NCBI GenBank assembly: GCA_964559455.1
Contig: CAZLHO010000083.1
Location: forward strand, 1-9,281
Source of the DNA: CAZLHO01 sp964559455
GTDB lineage: Bacteria; Krumholzibacteriota; Krumholzibacteriia; LZORAL124-64-63
Direction of reading: 5' to 3'
Length of the DNA stretch: 9,281 nt
The notes below the pieces were generated by a model. It did not search any database. It saw only the letters and a program-made list of their open reading frames with translations, and had not been told where the DNA came from. The translations under genes were made by a program, and so were the position numbers. Shown piece by piece: positions 1 to 5,794 of this stretch. Each line of letters opens with the position of its first letter. Position 1 is the stretch's first letter.

Positions 1-56
1 CCGGCGGCTCCCGCCGTCACGGCCCCCGCCCGCAGGACAAACTTCTTGCGGAACAT
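1..56 (-). CDS. N-terminus of a probably exported protein (partial, runs off left edge)
   Basis: Only the first 18 codons are present, beginning with ATG at 56-54 and running leftwards out of the window. The visible peptide MFRKKFVLRAGAVTAGAA has a positively charged start (R3, K4, K5, R9) followed by small, apolar residues, as at the beginning of a Sec signal peptide or membrane anchor. A good ribosome binding site, AGGAG at 68-64, sits 7 bases before the ATG, which supports a real start. The gene is transcribed away from the PHP gene and probably from a promoter inside 121-148. The function cannot be told from this fragment. There is no RR-x-FLK-type motif, so a Tat signal is not supported. 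Confidence 0.6.
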   Translation of the reverse strand, partial: MFRKKFVLRAGAVTAGAA

Positions 57-120
57 TTCCGCTCTCCTATCGTTCCAAGGTGCCATGCCGGAGCTGTCCG
101 GATACCGACGAGCTTTGGGC

Positions 121-148
121 AGGATAATTGAGAAGTTGCTAGATGCAA
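121..148 (-). promoter_or_regulatory. Putative sigma-70-like promoter for the leftward partial gene
   Basis: On the minus strand TTGCAT (148-143) and TATCCT (126-121) are separated by 16 bases. Each hexamer matches the sigma-70 consensus only moderately (4 of 6 for the -10). The site lies in an AT-rich patch in otherwise GC-rich DNA, about 65 bases before the start codon at 56. It overlaps the candidate rightward promoter for the PHP gene. Confidence 0.35.
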
Positions 149-162
149 AGTTGCGAATTATC
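123..162. repeat. Inverted repeat GATAATT/AATTATC with an internal direct repeat AAGTTGC
   Basis: The 7-base arms lie at 123-129 and 156-162 with 26 bases between them. Inside, AAGTTGC occurs twice (133-139 and 148-154), with starts 15 bases apart. The arms coincide with the -10 boxes of the two opposing putative promoters, so the symmetry may simply reflect two face-to-face promoters. The direct repeat could be an operator for a regulator of both genes, which is inference only. Confidence 0.4.
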
Positions 163-164
163 TT
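136..164 (+). promoter_or_regulatory. Putative sigma-70-like promoter for the PHP gene
   Basis: TTGCTA (136-141) and TATCTT (159-164) are separated by exactly 17 bases, each matching consensus at 4 of 6 positions. The predicted transcript would begin near 171 and carry a leader of about 140 bases before the PHP start codon at 313. I see no other recognisable element in that leader (about 171-312). Confidence 0.35.
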
Positions 165-312
165 AGTCGCCTAGGATCGACTGCCAGGACCCGTTCCCAT
201 AAGGCCGCCGTCCCACCGGCCCGATTCCCCGCAGCGACCTCAAGTGACGCAAGGAACCCCCGAGCCGAACGGCCGACGCCTAAGTCCGCCAGACGGCGAT
301 AGAGCGAGGACC

Positions 313-1344
313 ATGAACGACATCAAGCTGAGCCGGGCCGACCTGCACGTCCACTCGTCCGCATCGTTCGACGTGCCCGACCTGCGATCGCTGCGGCCCC
401 GGGCCCTCTTCGAGAAGGCCCTGGACAACGCCGATCCCGCCCGCCGCATGGACTTCTTCACGCTCACCGACCACGACACGATGGCCGGCTACGCCTCGCT
501 GGTCCGCGATCTGCCCGAGGCCGACCGCGCGCTGGTGATTCCCGCCGTCGAGCACAGCCTGCTGGATCCGGCGGTCGGTTTCACGATCCACGTCAATCTC
601 TACGGGCTGCACCCCGACCAGTACGCCGAGATCCGGCGTCGCGTCGTCACCCTGGACGACCTGCTGGCCTATTGCCGGACCGCCGGGATCCGCGCCCAGT
701 ACAACCATCCCACGTGGTGGGAGCGGCGGGAGCTGCGGCAGGGCCTGGTCGATTTCGAGAAGGTGCCCGCCATCGCCGAGCGCTTCGAGGTCCTCGAATT
801 GAACGCCGGCCGCACCGCCCAGCAGAACCGGATCACCGGGAGCATCGCCGAGGACAAGGGCAAGTTCCTGACCGCGTCGACGGACACCCACACCGGCGAC
901 GTCGGGCGCGCCCACACTCTGGCGCCCGGCGCTACGGCCGCCGACTTCCTGGCGGCGGTCTGGCGGGGCGAGACGCGGCACTGCCTGCACTCCATCACCT
1001 ACGACGGTCTCGTGGACGAGGCCCACGCCTTCATCGAGGCCTACCTGGGCCACGTCGAGCGCAAGCCCGCCGTTCGCCACACCGCCAAGCGCGGCCAAGC
1101 CCTGGCCGAGGCTGCCGGGGCTCGGCTGGTCGCCTCGCCCTTCGTGCGCAACCACCCGGCCGTGCTGGATTCGGTCCGGCACCTGCTGCGCGGCGTCTCG
1201 CGGCCGATCATGCGCGTGGTCATGGGCTACGAGCGACGCCTCGAGGAGCGCCTCGCCGCCTCCGCCCTCTCCCCCTACGCCGCCGTGCCGGTGCTGGTCC
1301 GCAGCGACGACGTCGCGCGCGAGACCCTGCGCCGGGCCGGCTGA
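313..1344 (+). CDS. PHP-domain metal-dependent phosphoesterase
   Basis: This 343-residue protein carries the hallmark metal ligands of the PHP (polymerase and histidinol phosphatase) superfamily: LHVHSS (H12, H14), TDHDT (H54), E80, IHVN (H93), NHP (H132), LELN (E162) and STDTH (D191, H193). Such proteins form a TIM-like barrel with a two- or three-metal centre that hydrolyses phosphate esters. After about residue 220 there is a C-terminal region of roughly 120 residues, rich in Arg, His and Ala, that I do not recognise. I chose ATG 313 because the PHP fold starts about ten residues later and GAGGA (306-310) lies just before it, although the spacing is short. An in-frame GTG at 244 would add only 23 low-complexity residues with no clear ribosome site. 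The substrate is unknown; the downstream polymer-type enzyme suggests a phosphorylated sugar or polyol, which is inference. Confidence 0.85.
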   Translation: MNDIKLSRADLHVHSSASFDVPDLRSLRPRALFEKALDNADPARRMDFFTLTDHDTMAGYASLVRDLPEADRALVIPAVEHSLLDPAVGFTIHVNLYGLHPDQYAEIRRRVVTLDDLLAYCRTAGIRAQYNHPTWWERRELRQGLVDFEKVPAIAERFEVLELNAGRTAQQNRITGSIAEDKGKFLTASTDTHTGDVGRAHTLAPGATAADFLAAVWRGETRHCLHSITYDGLVDEAHAFIEAYLGHVERKPAVRHTAKRGQALAEAAGARLVASPFVRNHPAVLDSVRHLLRGVSRPIMRVVMGYERRLEERLAASALSPYAAVPVLVRSDDVARETLRRAG

Positions 1345-1381
1345 CTCGGGACCGCACTGGCCTCCGACCCCTCCGACAGGC

Positions 1382-1387
1382 TATAGT
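1382..1387 (+). promoter_or_regulatory. Possible -10 element (TATAGT) before the cytidylyltransferase fusion
   Basis: TATAGT matches the sigma-70 -10 consensus at 5 of 6 positions and lies 59 bases before the next start codon, in the 102-base gap after the PHP gene. I see no convincing -35 hexamer about 17 bases upstream, so the fusion gene may instead depend on read-through from the PHP gene. Confidence 0.3.
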
Positions 1388-1446
1388 CTCCCGAGCGGCC
1401 GCCGTCCCCGCGTCCGCATTGACTTCATGCCCGTGAGGTTCCCTCG

Positions 1447-2979
1447 GTGCGCATCGACACCCCCCGGCTGCAGGCCCTTCGTCGTCGACTGCGCAAGCTG
1501 GCGGGGATGCCTCCGCAGACCGTGGGCCTGGCCCTGGGCGTCTTCGACTTCTGTCATCATGGACATGTGAACCTGCTGACCCGCGCCGCGGCCGCCTGCG
1601 ATCGGCTGGTGGTGGGGGTGCACACCGACGAGTCGGTGCTGGCCTACAAGGGCGTGCGTCCGGCGAATTCCGCCCTGGAGCGGCGGCGCGCCATCGACGC
1701 CCTGGGCCTGGCCGACGTCGTCGAGGTCGAGAGCGACCGCGTCGCGCTCTGCCGCCGCCACGGGGTCACCCACGTCTTCCACGGCGACGACTGGACCCAC
1801 GACAGCTACGCCGCCCACTGGGGCGAGACGCTGCTGGCGGAGCTGGGCGTCGAACTGGTCATGCTGCCCCACACCCCCGGGGTGACAAGCACCGCGCTGC
1901 GCGAGCAGGTGCCCCGGCTGGGCTGGTGGCTCTACAGCCGGCTGCCGGGCTGGAGCCGCGCCCACATCTTCGACCACATCAAGATGCTCCACGCCGAAGT
2001 GGGCGGTTCCTGGTTCATCTCCGAGGCGGGCCGCGACCTGGTCCGGGAGCATTTCCCGAACTCGCCGCGGGTGCTGATCGGCGACAGGCAGGACCAGTCG
2101 GCGGCCGTGCGCGAAGTTTTGCGGCAGGACATCGACGTGCTGGTGACGGCGCATTTCAACTACGGCGCGATGCTGCCGGAGCTGTCGCGGCGGGATCGGC
2201 CCCTGCACCTGGTCGTGCTCTCGCACGGACGCAGCGGGAAGGCGGGCACCAGTGCCGACGTCCATCACGCGATGCGCTCCCGCGCCGGGAACGGGAGCTC
2301 CCGGGGCGGACTGGTTGTGAAGCACGGCGCGGTCACCGTCCACGACTGGTCCTACGCCGAGGACAGCTACCTGCATTTCGACGCCTTCCTGGCCGACGGT
2401 GGCTCCTTCACGAATCCGCCCCCCGCCACCGACCGTCCCGTGCTGCTCGTGCTGCCGACCTGGGGGCCGGATGTCGAGGGCCGTTCGCTGCTGCTGTCCC
2501 GGGCCTGGACGGACGATTTCCGCCGCCTGTCGCGCGACTGGGACGTCCGGATCTCTCCCCATCCCCTGTCGCGGCCGGGGGCGGCGGCCAGGCTGGCGAA
2601 GGCCACCGGCGGGCGGGTGATGCCCGCGGCGGGCGATTCCTACCGGCTCGTGCCCGAGGCCCACGCGGTGGTCTGCGATCTCTCGGGGGTGTTCTGGGAG
2701 TCCCTGCTCTTCGACACGCCGGTCCTGCTCGCCGCCGCCGGCGGCGCTCCCGCTTGGACGGCGGGCCTGCGGCCGACGCCGGAAGAGGTGGCGGAGGTGG
2801 TGCCCGTGGTCCGTCCCGGGGATCTGTTTGGGGCCCTGACCGACCTGGCCGGATGCCGCAGGCCGGAGCAGAGGCCGCTCGCCGAGGCCCGGCTGGGCCA
2901 TATCGACGGCGGCGCCACGACTCGGCTGGCCGCGGCCCTGCGAGAACTGCTGGTCGAAGGCGGGAGCGGCGGGGGTTGA
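1447..2979 (+). CDS. Fusion of TagD-like cytidylyltransferase and TagB/TagF-like CDP-polyol phosphotransferase
   Basis: The 510-residue protein has two parts. Residues about 25-155 form a nucleotidyltransferase of the glycerol-3-phosphate cytidylyltransferase type: HHGH (37-40, the HxGH motif), YKGVRP (67-72), GDDW (113-116) and TPGVTSTALRE (143-153), the equivalent of the TagD ISTT-type motif. It would make a CDP-linked small alcohol from CTP. Residues about 175-505 resemble CDP-glycerol glycerophosphotransferases: an HG motif with a nearby Lys (260-265), PTWG (337-340, compare PTWR), SPHP (370-373) and DLSGVFWESL (411-420, compare the DYSSV motif). This half would transfer the polyol phosphate to a polymer at the inner membrane. 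The start is GTG, with TGAGG 8 bases upstream (1434-1438). No transmembrane segment is obvious. The polyol (glycerol or another) cannot be told from sequence. A stop immediately precedes the convergent transporter unit. Confidence 0.82.
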   Translation: MRIDTPRLQALRRRLRKLAGMPPQTVGLALGVFDFCHHGHVNLLTRAAAACDRLVVGVHTDESVLAYKGVRPANSALERRRAIDALGLADVVEVESDRVALCRRHGVTHVFHGDDWTHDSYAAHWGETLLAELGVELVMLPHTPGVTSTALREQVPRLGWWLYSRLPGWSRAHIFDHIKMLHAEVGGSWFISEAGRDLVREHFPNSPRVLIGDRQDQSAAVREVLRQDIDVLVTAHFNYGAMLPELSRRDRPLHLVVLSHGRSGKAGTSADVHHAMRSRAGNGSSRGGLVVKHGAVTVHDWSYAEDSYLHFDAFLADGGSFTNPPPATDRPVLLVLPTWGPDVEGRSLLLSRAWTDDFRRLSRDWDVRISPHPLSRPGAAARLAKATGGRVMPAAGDSYRLVPEAHAVVCDLSGVFWESLLFDTPVLLAAAGGAPAWTAGLRPTPEEVAEVVPVVRPGDLFGALTDLAGCRRPEQRPLAEARLGHIDGGATTRLAAALRELLVEGGSGGG

Positions 2980-2980
2980 T

Positions 2981-3085
2981 TCAGTCGCGGTCCCGTCGCC
3001 GCCAGGCGACGTAGAGGCAGGCGCCCAGTCCTCCGTAGAGCACGAGACAGCCGAAGGCGAACATGATCCAGGCCGAGACGCTCAT
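2981..3085 (-). CDS. MetS-like small subunit of the NSS transporter
   Basis: This is a 34-residue membrane peptide: MSVSAWIMFAFGC at the start, a single hydrophobic helix over about residues 5-28, and a basic end (RRRDRD). Its ATG overlaps the TGA of the upstream transporter gene as ATGA (3085-3082), a classic translational coupling arrangement. Small single-helix partners of this kind accompany many bacterial NSS carriers; in Corynebacterium the methionine/alanine importer MetP needs its partner MetS. The size, helix and position fit that family, but individual residues are too few for a firm assignment. The gene ends one base from the stop of the convergent cytidylyltransferase fusion. It is shorter than the usual length threshold for gene calling, so it could be missed by automated annotation. 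Confidence 0.75.
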   Translation of the reverse strand: MSVSAWIMFAFGCLVLYGGLGACLYVAWRRRDRD

Positions 3086-4575
3086 GGGCGATCCTCCCCG
3101 CCGTGGTCCCGTCGCCCGGGACGCCGCCACAGGAACCAGCCGAGGACGGCCAGCACCAGCAGGGTGCCCCAGCCGCCCACCGCGGTCGCCCAGGCGGGGT
3201 AGCCCTGGTAGGGATCGCGGATCTCGGCGCGCACGTTCATGACCAGGATGACCAGCAGCACGACAGGCGTGAAATAGCGCAGCGCCCATTCCCACCAGCG
3301 GCCCAGCTTCACCTCGGAGATCCCGTTGAGGTAGGTCCGGAACTCCCGGATCCGGTAGAGATAACCCACCGCCAGGCACTGTCCCAGTCCCGCCGCCACC
3401 AGCCCGAAGTCCGAGATCCACTTGTCGACGATGTCGAACCACCAGTAGCCGCCGCGGGTGGTGAAGATCAGCGAGATCGGGAAGGCCACGGCCACGAAGC
3501 CCAGGGCCAGCTTCTGCGGCGGCACGCCCCACTTGTCGTAGAGCCCGGTCGTGAAGGCCTCCTGCAGGGCGAAGGCCGAGTCGATGCCCAGGGTGAGCAG
3601 GGTCACGAAGAAGATGACGCCGAAGAGGCCGGCGAAGGCCGGCAGCTGGCTGATCGCCGTCGGGTAGACGATGAAGGCCAGCCCGGTGCCGCTCTCGGTG
3701 ACGTCGGGCACCGGCAGGCCCTGCACGCGGGCCAGGTAGCCCAGCATCGAGAAGACGGCGAAGCCGGCGAAGAAGCTGGTGCCGCAGTTGGCCAGGCCGG
3801 TGATCAGGGCGCTGTTGGTGACCTCGGCCTGGCGCCCCAGGTACGAGCCGTAGCCGATCATCACGCCCGAGGCCAGGCTCAGCGAGAAGAAGATCTGCCC
3901 GTAGGCCCGCAGCCAGATCGAGGGATCGGTCAGCCGGCCGAAGTCGGGAGTCAGGTAGTAGCGGATGCCGTCCATGGCCCCGGGCAGGGTCAGCCCGCGC
4001 ACCAGCAGCACGGCCAGCAGGATCAGGGGCAGGGGCACGGTCACCATCACGACCTTGCTGACGTTGCGCACGCCGCGGCGCAGGATCAGCCAGATCGCGA
4101 GCCAGGTCAGCAGCATGCCCAGCACCAGGAACCAGACCGGGGCGCCGACCTCCGCGGGGCCGGCGGAGCGCCGCAGGACCTCGTTCGTGAAGAAGCCCTC
4201 GGCGTCGGCGCCCCACGACTGCTTCAGCGAATGCCAGAGGAAGACCCAGGACCAGGAGAGGATCGTGGAGTAGTAGATGACGATCCCGGCGCTGAGGCCG
4301 GCCGCCCACCACCCGAACCACTCCCAGCCGCGGCGGATGGCGGCGAAGGCGCCGGGGGCGCCGCGCTGCATGCGCTGGCCCAGGCCCATCTCGAGGATCA
4401 GCATCGGGATGCCGGCGGTGAACAGGGCCGTGAAGTAGGGGATCAGGAAGGCGCCGCCGCCGCTCTGGTAGGCGACGTAGGGAAAGCGCCAGACGTTGCC
4501 CAGCCCGACGGCCGAGCCCACTGCGGCCATGATGAAGGCCGTCCTGCTGTTCCAGCGGTCGCGCGTCGGGGCCAA
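3082..4575 (-). CDS. Sodium:neurotransmitter symporter (NSS/SLC6) family carrier
   Basis: This is a polytopic inner-membrane protein of 497 residues with the LeuT fold, importing a small solute with Na+. The first helix carries GSAVGLGNVWRFPY (20-33), with N27 at the Na1 site, followed by GGGAFL and LEMGLGQ in helix 2. G24 occupies the place of the aspartate that binds amines in monoamine carriers, which favours an amino-acid substrate. Y47, Q227, S231, N263 and S267 match the five chloride ligands of animal SLC6 proteins, and D332 matches their Na2 aspartate. I prefer TTG 4575 as start because GGAGG (4585-4581) lies 5 bases upstream. GTG 4581, two codons earlier, overlaps that ribosome site. 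A promoter precedes the gene, and a MetS-like subunit overlaps its stop. The precise substrate is not determinable from sequence. Confidence 0.93.
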   Translation of the reverse strand: MAPTRDRWNSRTAFIMAAVGSAVGLGNVWRFPYVAYQSGGGAFLIPYFTALFTAGIPMLILEMGLGQRMQRGAPGAFAAIRRGWEWFGWWAAGLSAGIVIYYSTILSWSWVFLWHSLKQSWGADAEGFFTNEVLRRSAGPAEVGAPVWFLVLGMLLTWLAIWLILRRGVRNVSKVVMVTVPLPLILLAVLLVRGLTLPGAMDGIRYYLTPDFGRLTDPSIWLRAYGQIFFSLSLASGVMIGYGSYLGRQAEVTNSALITGLANCGTSFFAGFAVFSMLGYLARVQGLPVPDVTESGTGLAFIVYPTAISQLPAFAGLFGVIFFVTLLTLGIDSAFALQEAFTTGLYDKWGVPPQKLALGFVAVAFPISLIFTTRGGYWWFDIVDKWISDFGLVAAGLGQCLAVGYLYRIREFRTYLNGISEVKLGRWWEWALRYFTPVVLLVILVMNVRAEIRDPYQGYPAWATAVGGWGTLLVLAVLGWFLWRRPGRRDHGGEDRP

Positions 4576-4610
4576 GCCCACCTCCCGGCCGGGGTGTCGC
4601 CGAAGGCGGG

Positions 4611-4639
4611 ATTCTAGCGCAGTCCGCGGGACCCGGCAA
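4611..4639 (-). promoter_or_regulatory. Sigma-70-like promoter for the NSS transporter
   Basis: On the minus strand TTGCCG (4639-4634) and TAGAAT (4616-4611) are separated by 17 bases, with matches of 4/6 and 5/6. Transcription would start near 4604, leaving a leader of about 28 bases that contains the GGAGG site. The upstream terminator at 4661-4690 separates this unit from the sugar transferase, which supports an independent promoter here. Confidence 0.6.
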
Positions 4640-4660
4640 CGACGCGTCCGGTTGGCGGGC

Positions 4661-4690
4661 GAGAAGAAGCCCGGGCCGCGGGGCCCGGGC
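4661..4690 (-). terminator. Intrinsic terminator after the sugar transferase
   Basis: A perfect 9-base stem, GCCCGGGCC (4669-4677) with GGCCCGGGC (4682-4690), closes a 4-base loop. Reading along the minus strand it is followed by TTCTTCTC (4668-4661), a pyrimidine-rich run. It lies 30 bases after the stop codon of the sugar transferase. Confidence 0.75.
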
Positions 4691-4720
4691 GGGATGCGGA
4701 TCGGGGAGCGATCGTCGGCG

Positions 4721-5533
4721 TCAGCGGGCGCCCTTGGCGGTGAGCACGACCTTGACCGTCTTGGCCAGGATGCTCATGTCGATCAACGGACCCAGGTTCT
4801 CCATGTAGTGCAGGTCGAGCGTGACCTTGCGCCGCACCGACTCCAGGTCCTCGTCGTAGCCGTTCTCGACCTGGGCCAGGCCGGTGATGCCGGGCATGAT
4901 TTTCAGGCGGCGGATATAGCCGGGGACCTCGCTCTCGAAGCGGTTGGTGAAGCAGAGGCGCTCCGGTCGCGGGCCGATCAGGCTCATCTCGCCGGTCAGG
5001 ACGTTCAGGAACTGAGGCACCTCGTCGGCGCGGATCAGGCGCAGGATGCGGCCAACCCGGGTCACGCGGGCGTCGTTGCGGCTGGCCAGCTGCGGGCCGT
5101 CGGCCTCGGCGTCGATCCGCATCGTGCGCAGCTTGATCACCCGGATGGGCCGTCCGGGACGCAGCACCCGTCTCCGTTCGGTGCGGGGATCCATCCGGGA
5201 CTGGCGCAGCGGATTGCGGCGATCGCGCCGGCGGCGGCGATCCAGGCCCACGCGCTCCTGGACGAAGAAGACCGGCCCGGGCGAGTCGATACGGATGATC
5301 AGAGCGATCAAGGGCAGCAGGAGGGCGAAGGGCAGCAGGGCCAGCGTGGCGGCCGCGACGTCGAAGATGCGTCGAATCCGGGCGTAAACGCTGCCGGAAA
5401 CCCTCTCCGCAATCGAAAGGAGGGGGTCGAGGGCCTCGCCGGCCGCGGCCGGGGGCTGGATCTGACCGTGTTCCAGGGTTCGCGCGAGGGCGAGCTGCCC
5501 TCGCAAAGTGTTGTAATCGTTGTTCTTGCCCAT
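4721..5533 (-). CDS. Bacterial sugar transferase (undecaprenyl-phosphate priming glycosyl-1-phosphate transferase)
   Basis: At 270 residues this corresponds to the catalytic part of WcaJ/RfbP/PglC-type enzymes, which move a sugar-1-phosphate from a UDP-sugar to undecaprenyl phosphate and so start exopolysaccharide, capsule or O-antigen repeats. It has a soluble N-terminal stretch (1-55), one hydrophobic segment (about 58-80), SPGPVFFVQERVG (84-96), KLRTM (134-138), the catalytic pair D170-E171 in ADEVPQ, and GEMSLIGPRPE (181-191). The usual N-terminal four-helix and CoA-binding-like domains of WcaJ are absent. Residues 98-129 form an arginine-rich insertion (15 Arg in 32) where most relatives have a very short linker. 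The start at ATG 5533 has AGGAAGG 8 bases upstream. It is transcribed alone, with tandem promoters and its own terminator; no other glycan-assembly genes adjoin it directly. Confidence 0.92.
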   Translation of the reverse strand: MGKNNDYNTLRGQLALARTLEHGQIQPPAAAGEALDPLLSIAERVSGSVYARIRRIFDVAAATLALLPFALLLPLIALIIRIDSPGPVFFVQERVGLDRRRRRDRRNPLRQSRMDPRTERRRVLRPGRPIRVIKLRTMRIDAEADGPQLASRNDARVTRVGRILRLIRADEVPQFLNVLTGEMSLIGPRPERLCFTNRFESEVPGYIRRLKIMPGITGLAQVENGYDEDLESVRRKVTLDLHYMENLGPLIDMSILAKTVKVVLTAKGAR

Positions 5534-5610
5534 CCCCGCGACCTTCCTAGAGTTCGCCCCCCCCAGGGCCGATGCCGGGTTCGCCCGGCGGTGTCCTTCT
5601 CGAGAGCACT

Positions 5611-5638
5611 ATTATACCATGAATCACCTTTTGAACAA
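5611..5638 (-). promoter_or_regulatory. Proximal extended -10 promoter of the sugar transferase
   Basis: On the minus strand a perfect extended -10, TGGTATAAT, spans 5619-5611, with a weaker -35 TTGTTC (5638-5633) 16 bases upstream. The transcript would begin near 5604 with a leader of about 70 bases. Confidence 0.7.
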
Positions 5639-5652
5639 ATATCACTTTCGAG

Positions 5653-5681
5653 ATAATACACTAAATAGGTCCAGATTTCAA
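5653..5681 (-). promoter_or_regulatory. Distal sigma-70-like promoter of the sugar transferase
   Basis: TTGAAA (5681-5676) and TATTAT (5658-5653) each match consensus at 5 of 6 positions and are separated by exactly 17 bases. It lies some 40 bases upstream of the proximal promoter within the AT-rich stretch of about 5608-5742. The AT-rich DNA further upstream could also act as an UP element or bind nucleoid proteins, which is inference. Confidence 0.6.
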
Positions 5682-5751
5682 TCCCTAAAATCGATCGAAA
5701 CCGCATATAGTTCTCAAATTTTCGTGATAATCGCAGCTTAGGAGGGGATTT

Positions 5752-5790
5752 CGGCGCCGCGATCCCTGGGGCGGGGGGAGCGCGGCGCCG
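5752..5790 (-). terminator. Possible terminator hairpin after the exporter operon
   Basis: Perfect 10-base arms CGGCGCCGCG (5752-5761) and CGCGGCGCCG (5781-5790) enclose a 19-base loop, starting 4 bases after the permease stop. In the minus direction no run of T follows (AAATCCCC), so it may mark a Rho-dependent end or protect the 3' end of the mRNA rather than act as a classic intrinsic terminator. Confidence 0.45.
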
Positions 5791-5794
5791 GGGC

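Noticed and set aside
244..312. Upstream GTG start for the PHP protein
   Set aside because: It has no good ribosome site and adds 23 non-conserved-looking residues; ATG 313 directly precedes the PHP fold.
1381..2901. Minus-strand open frame of 506 codons opposite the cytidylyltransferase fusion
   Set aside because: It is a shadow of the real gene in GC-rich DNA: the product is Pro/Gly/Gln/Arg/His-rich with no motifs, while the plus-strand frame has two recognisable domains.
2994..3011. Seven-base stem (CGTCGCC/GGCGACG) near the convergent stops as a bidirectional terminator
   Set aside because: It lies within the small-subunit coding region, is short, and has no T-run on either side; such stems are common in GC-rich coding DNA.
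3103..4617. Plus-strand open frame of 504 codons opposite the NSS carrier
   Set aside because: Low-complexity Gln/Gly/Asp-rich product without motifs; the opposite strand clearly encodes the symporter.
4496..5656. Plus-strand open frame across the terminator and the sugar transferase
   Set aside because: It runs through a terminator, a promoter and the whole opposite gene, and its product resembles no protein family I know.
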